In this document: positions 11,879 through 21,956 of the stretch, piece after piece
Layout of the letters: each line of letters begins with the position of its first letter
How positions within the stretch are numbered: position 1 is the stretch's first letter
The notes under the pieces: generated by a model
Seen by the model: the letters and a program-made list of their open reading frames with translations, nothing else
Told to the model about the DNA's origin: nothing
Database searches by the model: none
Source: Ectobius pallidus
Taxonomy: Eukaryota; Arthropoda; Insecta; Blattodea; Ectobiidae
NCBI GenBank assembly: GCA_964059195.1
Contig: CAXKWD010000009.1
Span: forward strand, 44,487,160-44,551,159
Reading direction: 5' to 3'
Length of the DNA stretch: 64,000 bases
Made by a program: the position numbers and the translations under genes

Positions 11879-12230
11879 ATGAAATTTCAGCTCTTCATGA
11901 AGGATTCGCCTCACAGAACGAGCAGACAACCCAACAGCAGCTGCATGTTTACGGGCAGTGCGCTGAGGGGATCGCAAACAGAAAGCCTTATCACCTCGAT
12001 GTTTTGGGATGATCTTGCTGTTCGTGGAAGTCCAGGTTTTTTTTTTTCTTCACATCACCAGTTTCCCTGAAGTTGTTTACCCATGAAACAATCGACTGCC
12101 GGCCAGGAACACGACCACGGGACGCAATATTGAAATGCTTACGGAATGCACGTTGCGTGGCGATGATTGAGCGTCCATTTGAAAAGTATGCTTCGACAGC
12201 GAACGCACGCTCCAGCTTCGTCCACTCCAT
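11879..12230 (-). pseudogene. mariner/DUF4817 transposase, N-terminal HTH part
   Basis: From ATG at 12230 (MEWTKLERAFAVEAYF) the frame gives the first helix-turn-helix of DUF4817-type mariner transposases, including AFRKHFN and SIVSWVNNFRETG. After a K-rich run encoded by a long T tract (about 12038-12046 on the plus strand), the frame shifts at least twice. A third frame then carries the second HTH (RTARKHAAAVGLSARSVRRILHEEL read piecewise) up to the LINE junction at 11872. In life this region binds the transposon ends. An open extension to 12296 is probably untranslated leader. Confidence 0.85.
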
Positions 12231-12363
12231 GACGCTAACTAAACCAAGCTTAGATAAAACTGGAAGACGCATCCTCTCGAACATACCTACCCCCACCCTT
12301 CTCGGAGCAACAATCGCTTCAGGGCGCCAAATTCAAATAAGCAAGTTGCTCTGCCCCACCTTG

Positions 12364-12687
12364 TATTTAGGGCTTACAACATTCAAGCGATCGCGAAAGT
12401 TTTATTTCCAAGGTATGACAAAAATAGCCAAAGCCAACTGTAATTGATTTGACATTGAAATGTATAACTGAAAACTGATGCTTCGAAAACGCAAAAAATG
12501 CACTTTTTTGCCCGTTTTTAACTCATAACTCACGAACGAAAGCGAAAATTAAAATTCCTGCTTCGACGTGCATTTTCCGACCCTTCAGTCCACCTATGTT
12601 TAAAATTTCAGATCTCTGCGTTCAGTATATTTCGCTGGGCATCGCGGACAGGCAGACAGACAGACACTTCCTTTTATTAATATAGAT
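12364..12687. other. right-hand part of the outer repeat, non-coding
   Basis: No gene. The segment contains the conserved-looking stretch ending in GACAGACAGACA and TTTTATTAATATAGAT that forms the right end of the CCCGCGG-type repeat. Its last eight bases, ATATAGAT (12680-12687), are the target duplication of the neighbouring hAT element. Confidence 0.6.
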
Positions 12688-14140
12688 CAGGCCTGTCCAA
12701 CTTCATAAGTACTGGGGGCCAAAATAGTTCGACAATTGATGGTGAGGGCCAAACACTAAAAGTTTCACTCACATAACTATAACAGTAAAGTACAGCAGAC
12801 CAAATTGTTGAAATAGGATTCATTACCAGTAGGCCGAAATTAGAACTTAATGTGAGCACTGAGGATTTTCAGGCTGCTTCACTAAATTATGGATGTCCAC
12901 TTCTATGTTAGTAACTGCCAGTCTTAATAGGTGTAACAAGGAATCATCAGTGAGACAGTTCCTATATATTTTTTTTTATGAATTTCGTGTTGGAGAAAGC
13001 ACTCTCACAATCTCTAAGCTGAGGAAACCTGCCCTGAGGAAGTAGCTTGAAAAAGTTGAGCCCTCTCTCAGACCTGGTTTGAAGAAAAGGATCAGCCTGA
13101 AGATCGCAGAGCTCCAGTTGATACATGGATGGCTGATTCTCAATATCCATATTCAAAGGGTCATTAAAAAGCAGCAGTTTACCTTTAATATATTCAAAGC
13201 CAGAAAATCTTGGATTGAATTCTTGAATAATAACTTCAATATTTTCACAAAACTCAGAAAAATTATCATCTTCAATTTCTTCTGACAGCTCTTGACAACA
13301 TGGAAAGTGTGTTAAATCATTTCTTGATAAGGTTGATTTAAGAAATTTTAAAACCATTAACATGACCTCTAACCCTCAAACACTTTGATTTTTGCACTGA
13401 AGTCTCTCGTTCAACTCATTCAAGTATTGTGTCAGGTCAGTCAAGAAAGCAAGCTGCCTTAGAAAGTCTGGATCTTCAACCCGTCGAACAAGATTTTCAC
13501 TACCTGCACTCAGCCAGCGTACATTTGCGTGGAGTAATAGATCTCTATATTGGGCTTGTAGCTCATCCAAAAATTCCCGGAATCTGCAGTGACCTTATTG
13601 CCACCACGTATCTTGTTGGAAACTGTAACCACTATATTCATGACATCGCTTTGTTTCACTGACTTCCCACACAATGCCTCTTGGTGAGTTATGCAATGGA
13701 ACATGAGGAAACTTAGCCCAGCTTTCCTAATTAATCCTACCAGTCATTTCCACCGTTTCATTTACTGCTTTAAATATATCTTCACCCTTGGTTATCCATG
13801 TAAAGAACCTAATTGAAGAATTTCTTCTTGTGTTGAAAAATCATTGTCGTATGAAAATCAAGAGTTGACTGGTGTCAGTCTGGTCGACACTGTCATCCAA
13901 GCATAGTGAAAAGTAGCTGCATTTTCCAACCATATCTTCTAATTTCTTTGATACTGGCGCTATGAACACGGCCGATTGGATGTTTCTCGTGATCATAAAC
14001 TTGAACAAATATTCCACCAGTCGGTAATATGCAACGCCCTGCGTCAAAGCGCGAAATTTCAAACCGGGATTGGTTGTCGTATTAGAAGTATCCGCGGGCC
14101 AAAAAAACTGTGAGAGCGGGCCGCGGGTTGGACAGGCCTG
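12688..14140 (-). mobile_element. hAT element relic with 14-bp TIR and 8-bp target duplication
   Basis: The ends are CAGGCCTGTCCAAC at 12688 and its exact complement ending at 14140. They are flanked by the 8-bp direct duplication ATATAGAT at 12680-12687 and 14141-14148. An 8-bp duplication with CAG-starting termini is diagnostic of hAT. The inside encodes a broken GTF2IRD2/ZBED-like transposase on the minus strand. At 1.45 kb it is a deletion derivative lacking the N-terminal half. Confidence 0.95.
12847..14102 (-). pseudogene. hAT transposase relic (ZBED/GTF2IRD2-like)
   Basis: Pieces occur in the proper order. GVAYYRLVEYLFKFMI and CLDDSVDQTDTSQLLIFIR lie at 13841-14062. FHCITHQEALCGKS and the NVRWLSAGS block lie at 13400-13704, followed by LTDLTQYLNELNERLQ. 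The C-terminal dimerisation part (CQELSEEIEDDNFSEF; LCDLQADPFLQ) spans 12962-13363. It ends with RNCLTDDSLLHLLRLAVTN and a stop at 12847. The order matches the domesticated-like hAT family known in vertebrate GTF2IRD2/ZBED5 and common in insects. Several frame changes and the missing N-terminal zinc finger make it dead. Confidence 0.9.
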
Positions 14141-14148
14141 ATATAGAT

Positions 14149-17100
14149 ATTAAAATTACACAATGAAATTTACAAATAAAAACAAGGTATTTTACCAGGG
14201 TTTTAAACTATCTTTTATTTAATCTCAAATTGGTATTTAATTACTTGTTATAACTTTCTGAAATAATGGAAAGAATAAACGCGACGTTTGTAAATATTTT
14301 TCAACTTACTACAGCCATAGCTTATCTCATGCTCGATCTTAAGGACGCTTTTCCATTGCAATCAACTTTCCACTTCCTATTAAGATATTACTTCACTTCC
14401 TTATATCATAAATTACTATAAATTCAACTTTATTTATATATCGAGGTCATATTACATGTTAGGTTTCGTGTGTATATCAGTTGGCCATAAAACTACTGGT
14501 AATATTTGCTTTCTATTGTTTATTGGTGTTATTGCTTCTGTTGTACGAGTATTTTAACCGATTTTCAACTTTGGTGATTATATAAATAGCAGACACGGAC
14601 AAAGGCAATAAGACGTATGATATAAGACACAAGGACACATGACGACGAAAGACAAATTATAAATAAAAGACAAAAAATACCCGGATATGACTTCGTGGTG
14701 CCAGCATGACCTACTGGTCGACGCCGATGCCTGAAGTCTGGCTTCCAGACTAAGGATTCCAGTGACGACTGGTACTCACCTGGTTGATGATGAGATGGTG
14801 GTGAGGACGCGGGATTGTACTGAATCTGTGAAGGCGTGGTATGCTTAGGCGCGACCTCCCACTCATCATCACAATTCTACAAAAACCCCGGACTCGACAC
14901 TTACTGTAGTTATTGTAGTTAGTATATTATTAAGTTAACAGTGTTTTGTTTTCCTATTAATTTGTTAATTTTAATTTTTTATCTCTCTCTTTCCTTCTAT
15001 ATATTCTGTAGATTAAGTTATAAACTATTTAGATAACCTATGTTATTTCATGATAAATCAGTAAGTTGAAAATTGTCAAGTGCATGTAGAGGCCAGTAAG
15101 TATTAAAGTATTAAATAAATAAAAAATAATAAATAAAATAAATTATTATATAGGTGAAGTAGCGACAATGAGTCATAAATAAATATCCAATAAAACATTT
15201 GCCTTTATGACTGGGGAAACCAAGTCAAATTGACCGGCAACTGAACTTGAACCTCTCGAGTGCGAGCCCCAGACCCTAGCCTGACCCATCCCACTCGGTG
15301 GTAGTTATTGTACATTACTTATCGGACATGTAAGTGGAATCTATATTATACATTCCGATGTTCGGTGCCCCGAAGCATTTTGATCGGTTCTCGAAAACAG
15401 TCAATCAGTCATCTGCCATAAACCAGTAATTGAATCACACTTTTTAAAGCGTACACTGGGTCATTACGAAGTGTAAGGTATCAATACAGCTTTTGGCTAA
15501 ACCATTAAAATTAAAATGGCATATTTTCAAGTCGAACAGATCGTTTCGTTTCGATATTCAAAGCCCCATAGGCGATTTATTCAATGCACAGTTCATAACA
15601 ATGAAATAAAGATAAATGCCTAGTGATTCTAAAATTGCTGTTAAATCTACATTAAAGTATGTTTAATTTTATTTTAATCATTCCTTACTTTATGTGCCAG
15701 TATTAACGTGTTCCATCACGGATGGTTTACAGCTTGAAAGTGGTTTCGCTGTGTTATATTATTATAATCTGAACTGCAGTATTAAAGATGCAGTAAAACC
15801 TACATGTTCAGGGAATCATATACAAACATAATTAATTGCTAGTTCATTCTGTGAAATGAGCATATATTTTTAATGGAGAACTTAATTATTTGGCTAAATT
15901 CCGGTTCTTCTGGCATTTGTCAAAAAAAGGGGAAACGTACGAAAGGGGTTGCTCTAGTAATCACTATAACATTATTATCATAGGAAATCGCGTGGGAATT
16001 TTAAGTCTATAAACCGTCAGAAGTTGAGAAATCTTATCTATACATGTCCGGAACCAGGATGGTCAATTAGGCGTGTGTATTGATCACATTGGATCAAGCA
16101 GCTAATCTGAGCCACATCAGTGATTTATTGCAATGTGTATCTTGGGTGGGTGGAAACGCAGCTACGCCCTACTATTCCGACAGGGTTCGAATCCCACTCA
16201 GACCAAAAGATATAGAGCTGTAATCTACGACCTAGGTCAACTGCCCTTAACGATTTAAACTATAAAATACCGTTTTAAAGTGTTTGAATGAAGGTAAAAT
16301 ATATCTGTTATAGACATAAATTAGAGAGTACCATTTTCCTTCTCGTGGTTTTATAACCTCGTAACACCTATAGCAGTTTACTTAATTACATGAAGTTTAA
16401 CTTATTTTAAAATAAATTTTCTGTAATGCAGTATAACAGGTTGGGCCTATTTCATTGGGTTTTTCATAATTGCTTTAGTATTAACAGGTCTAATTACATA
16501 ATAAAAGGTTGGTACCTTTAATTAAAACATATTTACAAAATGACTGTGCTAAAATACAAATTTATAAAATTACTGTGGTAAAATACAGTTGTTACATATT
16601 TACAAAATTATTGTGTTAAAACATTAGCCTATACAATATTTGTATAGGAAAACAGAACCAAAAATCTATATAGTATAGCCTAATGTGTTTAACATCAATA
16701 GTCATAATTCAGCAAATTGCTCATATAATTATAAGTTTGTTGCAATAAAATAAATTACAGTAGTTGTTAAAATAACAAGCATATCACACGTTGATATTCT
16801 CTTGGTGCTTGGATGAAAAATTTTTACTCTAACTATCATCCAATACTTCGCGTTGTTGGGATCGTGTCCTTGAGTCCTCTGTTTATCAATAATTCTTTTT
16901 CTGGAGATGCATTTTGATATAAGATATTATACCGTTTTCAGTCACTAAAATACAATAATTTAAGGCGTAAGATCCTCTTATACCACACTATTATTACTCC
17001 CTCCAAGAATTCGTCAATATAAATTTTCTATGGCTTTAAACTTTGTTCATAATCATAAATACTTCAGTTATGTGGTTATTAATAGACTACTGTATTATTT

Positions 17101-17252
17101 ACATCTCCATTACTAAAATAAAGTAATTAATCAGATGTGTATTTATATTCTACCTAGACATTCCTTAGATGTTTATTCTACTTGACCTAGTTTCTATTAC
17201 AAATTGGAATTGGAGACAAAATTATTACCCTTTTCGTAAACACACCATTGGG
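14149..17252. other. no gene recognised; minor repeats
   Basis: No supported coding region. Visible items: an ACTGGGGAAACCA-type fragment near 15205; a Pol III B-box-like GGTTCGAATCC at 16184-16194, probably a worn tRNA-derived SINE; and a three-unit minisatellite of about 30 bp at 16529-16620 (units resembling CATATTTACAAAAT followed by GTGCTAAAATAC). The GC-richer patch at 14690-14880 is unassigned. Confidence 0.55.
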
Positions 17253-17809
17253 CAGTTTATCACGGAGTTCATCAATTGAGCGCAAGAGAAAATTTTACCA
17301 GAACTGAATGCATCAATTGAGCGCGTCTGTCAATTTTGAAATGCATCATTTGAGCGCAACGCTCACTTTTGCACCAGCCGCAGCAATTGCCTTTCCCATT
17401 TTGTAGAGACTTAGGACTCTCTGTACATTGACAGTTATGGTTAAAAATGCTGTATCGTATCCATTTCGGATACTTGCGTACCGTTAAGCTGGTACTTGTA
17501 ATAATCTATCTAGGTCACTTTCTTGGATAATACAGGGTGCGGCATTTAAAGTTTCCCATTTTCAAAACCGTGTAAACATTTATTTAAAACTTAAATAAGC
17601 TACATTGAACATTTTTAAATGGCTTACAGTCTTGGATTTGCAATTCTGGTCTTACTTTTTGAATATGATGTCCTTGAGATGCCCTCCATTAACTTCAACA
17701 CATTGCTGCAATCTCCCTCGTACACTGGCCATTACGCATTGTGTGGTGTCTTGTGTAACATGTGCAATTTCCTGCAAATCCACGCCTAATCCACATAAGC
17801 CACTTCACA

Positions 17810-18208
17810 GTCCTAAGGCCGTGGTGTGGTGCGCCATTGCAGCACAGGGTATTATTGGCTCTTATTTCTTTGAGAGCGATAATGGTGCTTCGGTTTCTGT
17901 CAACTCTGAACTTGCTGCAAACTTTCTTCCTACCAGAATCGACACATCGTAACTTGGATATTAAGAGATTGTGGTTTCAACAGGATGGTGTTGTAGCACA
18001 TACTGCACATCTTTCAATGGACACCCTTCATGCTGGTTTCCCTGGCCGAATTCATTCCAAATTCTTTCCCTCCAAATCTCCCGACCTTACTGCAGCAGAT
18101 TTTTTTTTTCTGTGGGACTATCTGAAGTCTAAAGTTTTCACTCATGCCCTCTCTGACATTAACAGTCTTAACAATGCAATTCAGCAGGAAAGTGCAAATG
18201 TTACGTAA
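17810..18208 (+). pseudogene. mariner transposase, C-terminal DDE fragment
   Basis: The first part reads KAVVWCAIAAQGIIGSYFFE in one frame. A shift follows near 17945, giving LWFQQDGVVAHTAHLSM (the second catalytic Asp intact), FPGRIHSKFFPSKSPDL and DFFFLWDYLKSKVF (third catalytic position). It is truncated on the right where the Harbinger-like element was inserted. It is related to the transposase at 7945-8768 but not a close copy. No N-terminal part is present, so it cannot encode activity. Confidence 0.88.
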
Positions 18209-19161
18209 GGCAGCGTTCACACTGAGTCGATAAGCGATAAGCGATTTATCGGAAGGAATTTGTTGCGGCGATATATTGCTAGGAAGGTTCACACAGCGAG
18301 CGATAAATCGGCGCGACCTGGGCGATAAAAATTCCCTTTAGGCAGGCCTACAGGCTGAGGTAGATTTCGATGTGCTAAATATCGCCTTATACGAGAGCTA
18401 TCGAGAAACCAGATACTGATTTGTAGAGTACTCATCAAGCGCTTTTCAACGATACCCCATAAGACGTGGTTTCAAAAATTTCGAACTTCCATCCCCCAAC
18501 CAACCACCCCAACTCGTACCACCAAAACTCCCGAATCGTTGGTGTCACTGTGAACTCCATAGGGAGTTCTCTAATTTATTCAAACAAAGTTTCCCTCTAT
18601 ACTTCATAGGAGCCGAGATATACATATTTCAAAATTTCTACCCCTCCCCGACCCTCCCCTGGGGCCAAATTTGGTCATTACCGAACTTGTCCGAACTATT
18701 GGGCCTAGAAATAACATAATACAATTTGGTTCAAATATCTTCAAAATTATGGCTGCTAGCGTGTAAAGATATATATATATATATATCACTTTTTTTTTTT
18801 TTGAACGGGCGGTGGTTTCGTACTTGGAGGCATGAAACGTAAAGATATGAAAGAATTTTTCGAAAGTCATGACATGGTATCGATTGCAATAGGTAGATTT
18901 TTCTTCGAAATCTACCTAAAATGTGGTGGGAACACAATCTTCACTACAAAAGTTACAATATCGTAAGCAACAAATCGCTCAGGCGACCAGCATGCTGCAC
19001 TTCGAGCGATATAGCACTTGCGATATGTTGCGCTATCGCGTGAGCGTGAACCTTTTTTAACGCCTCCCTTTAGATTTCAAGTATCTGTCCGTGCGTGTCG
19101 CGTATCGTATATCGCTCGCGATATATCGCTTATCGCTTATCGCCTGAGTGTGAACCCTGCC
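18209..19161. mobile_element. PIF/Harbinger-like non-autonomous element (TAA duplication)
   Basis: The ends are GGCAGCGTTCACACTGAG at 18209 and GGCAGGGTTCACACTCAG read inwards from 19161, with about 37 bp of inverted repeat and three mismatches, followed by GCGATAAGCGAT iterations. TAA at 18206-18208 and 19162-19164 is the 3-bp duplication typical of PIF/Harbinger. There is no transposase. The core is a reverse copy of repeat X (18358-18917). The TIR plus TAA assignment is strong; superfamily naming is inferred from those two features. Confidence 0.85.
18358..18917 (-). repeat. dispersed repeat 'X', copy 2 (reverse)
   Basis: This is the reverse complement of 4880-5501, including AGGTAGATTTCG termini and the shared IFEPN.IMLF.GPIVRTSS frame (18604-18870 minus). 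It contains a TA run at 18768-18787. It is about 560 bp versus 622 bp in copy 1. Similarity extends roughly 30 bp past the end at 18330-18357, so the mobile unit may be larger than the TIR-bounded core. Confidence 0.8.
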
Positions 19162-19445
19162 TAAGACATCACACACCACGTAAAGGCCAGTGTACGAGGG
19201 AGATTGCATTGAAGTTAATGGAGGGCATCTAAAGGAAATCATATTCAAAAAGTAAGACTAGAATTGTAAATCCAAGACTGTAAGCCATTTAAAAACGTTC
19301 AATATAGCTTATTTCTTTGTTAAATAAATGTGTTACACGGTTTTGTAAATGGGAAACTTTAAATGCCGCACCCTGTAGTAGGACATTTTCTTTAGGAAAC
19401 AAATTCTAGTAACTTTTCCACGTCGATATTTATCAAGTAATTCTT

Positions 19446-19563
19446 CTATATACTGCTTCCTGCTTTATATGTGAGATTGGCTCTAACAATATTCCCATTG
19501 TCATTCATTTTAATATATGTGGTAGTTTGTGTCTCAATAATGACTTGAACAAACATACATACA

Positions 19564-19597
<34 letters not shown>

Positions 19598-19911
19598 CAT
19601 ACATACATACATACATACATACATACATACATAATACATACATATATATATTGATGTGCACTATTAAAATTTAGAGAGAAAGCCTCACATTCATTGTTGG
19701 TTCTGTCAGATGTAACTGTATCAGAAGCCCATATTTCAGGGGAAAATGACGAATTTGGTTCTATGAAATTTGATACCAAATAATCAGCAAAGGCTGTGAT
19801 ACTTTTCATGAACAGGTTGGTTGCTAATTAATTCTTCAACATATGCATCACCAGCTTCATTTGGAGGAAGAAATTGAAGAGCCAATCCTACATTTAAAAA
19901 GAGGAAACAGT
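19446..19911 (-). pseudogene. MULE transposase C-terminal relic with embedded microsatellite
   Basis: The minus-strand frame reads LALQFLPPNEAGDAYVEELI, then after a one-base shift ITAFADYLVSNFIEPNSSF, EIWASDTVTSDRTNNECEAF and FNSAHQ. It then enters the ACAT repeat and resumes VQVIIETQTTTYIKM. This order (DYLV.N, W, RTNN.CEAFH-like, then IQT.TYIK) matches the end of FLYWCH/MULE-type transposases common in insects. The microsatellite stands where the family has a short loop between FNS and the IQT helix. Frame breaks make it a relic. Confidence 0.8.
19551..19640. repeat. ACAT/ATAC tetranucleotide microsatellite
   Basis: About 20 repeats of CATA with one interruption (CATATATACATA near 19591) and a slightly degraded right end. 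It lies within the MULE transposase relic and keeps an open frame (YVCM repeats) on the minus strand. Confidence 0.97.
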
Positions 19912-20061
19912 ACATAGAAGAATTACTTTATAATCGCGCTCAATTGATGCATTCCAAAACTAACCACCGCGCTTAATTCATGTACACCCAAAACTGACCC
20001 CGCGCTCAATTGATGCATTTTTAATCAGTTCGCGCTAAATTCATGTACATCCAGTTTATCA

Positions 20062-21354
20062 TTCATGCATAGGCCGTCCCGCCAGGAACTACGGTGACCA
20101 GAGTACAGACTTCTAATCTTTTACGCTATCTTAACTGCAGTAGAAAATACATTAAAACAGTTTGAATTGAAAAGCGTGTAGTGACAAAATAAAATGAGCT
20201 ATTTTTATTTTCAAAAAATTTCAGTATAAAATTAACAGTTATTGATCTGGAATAAATATGTCTTCAATACACAATATCGGAAGACCTAACAAAAATTAAT
20301 TGCCGTGAGACAATAAGTCAGAGGCAGATGGTACTGTATTCCAACCTTGTGGTCATGATTTCGCAAGACAAGGGCAGGATTTATATTCATTTTCCATGAT
20401 TCATTGCCTTTATGTCCTCTTTTACCATAATGATTTTACTTTATTGAACAAAATTAATCAAATTCAAACATATTATATTTACATTACTATCTTTATTTTC
20501 GGACGAGCCACTCCCGAATAATATTTTGTTTGTGGCCACAAGTGTATTTAACAAAATAAAAATATTTGTTGAATGAATGTATGTAATTTATTAATTCATA
20601 TACAGAATTATTTTAGTTTAATTTATGTTTGCCAAGTTAATGGAGTACCTTATGCTTTTTTTTTTTTTTTTAATATTGTATTTTGTTATGAAATCATGGG
20701 CCAGAAATAGAGCTATGCCTTCTACTTGTTTCTGTATTATATTTAGGTTCAAAGAGTGGGCAAAAAATTAAGGATCCTCATGTAGCAAAGCTAATCCCTC
20801 TCCCGACAGGTCGCATGGGTCGCTTAAATGTTCCTAAAGGGAAGAGGTAAAACTAAGATAAAGGAAGAAAGGATAATAGCAAAGCCATGATTATAGTTTT
20901 TATTACTTTCTCTGCCCGTACTATAAGTAGAGGAAGCATTATTTTCGACCCCCAAATTCGAAGTTGAGTTTTTAACATAAATACACGTTTTCCTGAATCC
21001 AAAATTACTATTTTCGGAAATATGACTGTGTGTGTCAGTGTGTGTGTGTGGTTGAGTGTGTGTGATTGTGTGTCTGTGAACAGCCTAGCTCCATAACAGT
21101 TTAGGTATCTTCTGCGCATGTGACACGAAGATTAGTGACGACTTTTTCTTATTTTTAAGGGGACTTTATATGAAGAAAATTTTGTTTGTCACGATTTTCT
21201 CGAAAATTCGTTTTATTTTCACAACCAATTTACAGGAAGAGAATATCATACATAATAATTATTACACTAAGAGGCTAACTTTTATTCCAGAAGAGGAAGT
21301 TATGTGAATTTCACTTCAGTTTTTAACGTTTTTATTTTCAGTACTCTAAATTAA
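20062..21354. other. no gene recognised; simple repeats
   Basis: No coding region supported. A T-run lies at about 20657-20672. A GT-rich imperfect microsatellite lies at 21027-21078 (TGTGTGTCAGTGTGTGTGTGTG type). The remainder is AT-rich and unassigned. Confidence 0.6.
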
Positions 21355-21592
21355 TTTTTTAGTACACGGTCTCTAAAACAGCTGCTTATCGGACTGGTAA
21401 CACGCCGAAAAATTGCATTTTAGCAACCAAGGCCGCTAAAATTGCATAAAAGTGCATTCAAAATGCACTTTTATCGGCCTTGTCCTTTAAAGTCATCATG
21501 GCAATCTATAAACAAAACCCAGATGGCATTTACCAGTCACACCAACTTTAACATGGATTTACGCATATAATTGGTCATAAAACAACAAATTT

Positions 21593-21956
21593 CCATCTTA
21601 AATTCACTTCAAATTTCCATCTTAGCCTACACACGGCCAGTGTGAAAGAATTATCATTCCACTGTGGCCTACTAGTGGTTTACTATGAAGCCCAGGTCTT
21701 AAAGTACTTACAACTTGTAAGTCGCCACTGGGTTCGTATCTCATATTGAGAAGGCCTGGTGGTATACTGGGATTGTGAGTCAGTTGGAGAATTTAATGTT
21801 GTACCGGCACGGTGCCATGGTAGCTCAGTTGGTTAGAGCATCGGCACGGAGAGTCGAAGATCCTGGTTCAAATCCCGGCTATGGCATTGAATTTTTCATT
21901 CTGACTTCACCTTTCCATCTTAGCCTACACACGGCCAGTGTGAAAGAATTATCATT
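21593..21956 (+). mobile_element. tRNA-derived SINE (family S) with 10-bp target duplication
   Basis: It is flanked by CAACAAATTT at 21583-21592 and 21957-21966. Repeat Y copy B shows the uninterrupted site, so the insertion is certain. The insert has a tRNA-like head at 21814-21885 and a tail (TCTTAGCCTACACACGGCCA.. to GAATTATCATT) present both before and after the head. It therefore looks like a permuted or dimeric unit rather than a simple head-tail SINE. A related copy lies at 55790-56920. Confidence 0.88.
21814..21885 (+). other. tRNA-like SINE head with Pol III A and B boxes
   Basis: This is 72 nt with a 7-bp acceptor stem (GCCATGG pairs with CTATGGC). The A box TAGCTCAGTTGG is at 21821-21832, with D stem GCTC/GAGC. 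The anticodon-like arm is TCGGC/GTCGA around ACGGAGA. The B box GGTTCAAATCC is at 21865-21875. Position 33 is C, not T, and it lies within a repeat, so it is a SINE promoter rather than a functional tRNA gene. It translates to the familiar spurious peptide MVAQLVRAS..EDPGSNPG. Confidence 0.85.

Larger units (their letters stand above)
7945..12363 (-). mobile_element. DUF4817-type mariner element, broken and interrupted
   Basis: A Tc1/mariner-class element is read on the minus strand. Its 5' end is at 12363 with CAAGGTGGGGCAGAG next to TA. Transposase N-terminal sequence lies at 11879-12230 and the DDE half at 7945-8768, the two separated by a Jockey-like LINE. The expected inverted repeat at the 3' end is not visible: the reading frame ends within a few bases of the outer repeat, so that end appears truncated. 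Several frameshifts, an internal duplication and an altered catalytic residue make it non-functional. Confidence 0.8.
7908..12687. mobile_element. outer repeat with CCCGCGG hairpin end, split by later insertions
   Basis: The left end has the inverted pair CCCGCGG-CTT-CGCCCGCG just after ACTAGC at 7908. The right end, about 12540-12687, has a GACAGGCAGACAGACAGACA-type tract followed by a T-rich end in ATATAGAT. This pair of ends is familiar from short interspersed and RTE-like repeats of insects. The two halves are separated by a mariner-type element and, inside that, a LINE. No target duplication of this outermost layer could be read. Family assignment is from memory of similar repeats. Confidence 0.5.
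17533..19375 (+). mobile_element. mariner-type element with about 210-bp TIRs and TA duplication
   Basis: It starts CAGGGTGCGGCATTTAAAG at 17533 and ends with the complement at 19375, with TA on each side (17531-17532, 19376-19377). The inverted repeats extend about 210 bp (17533-17745 versus 19165-19375), unusually long for mariner. Between them is the C-terminal part of a transposase on the plus strand and a nested Harbinger-like element. It is a deletion derivative without the N-terminal coding half. Confidence 0.95.
17263..20051 (-). mobile_element. Mutator-like (MULE) element with 10-bp target duplication and end-proximal phrase repeats
   Basis: CAGTTTATCA is directly repeated at 17253-17262 and 20052-20061, flanking the element. 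The ends share a diverged inverted repeat (left CGGAGTTCATCAATTGAGCGC; right complement GATGTACATGAATTTAGCGC). The phrase ATGCATCAATTGAGCGC recurs three times just inside the left end and several times, inverted, at the right (19935-20040). A MULE transposase relic on the minus strand (19446-19911) fits the 9-10-bp duplication typical of MULEs. About 1.84 kb of the interior is a later mariner insertion. Confidence 0.85.

Noticed and set aside
21814..21885. Possible functional tRNA gene
   Set aside because: Acceptor and arms fold, but C33, its position inside a duplicated SINE and a second degenerate copy at 55910 argue against it.
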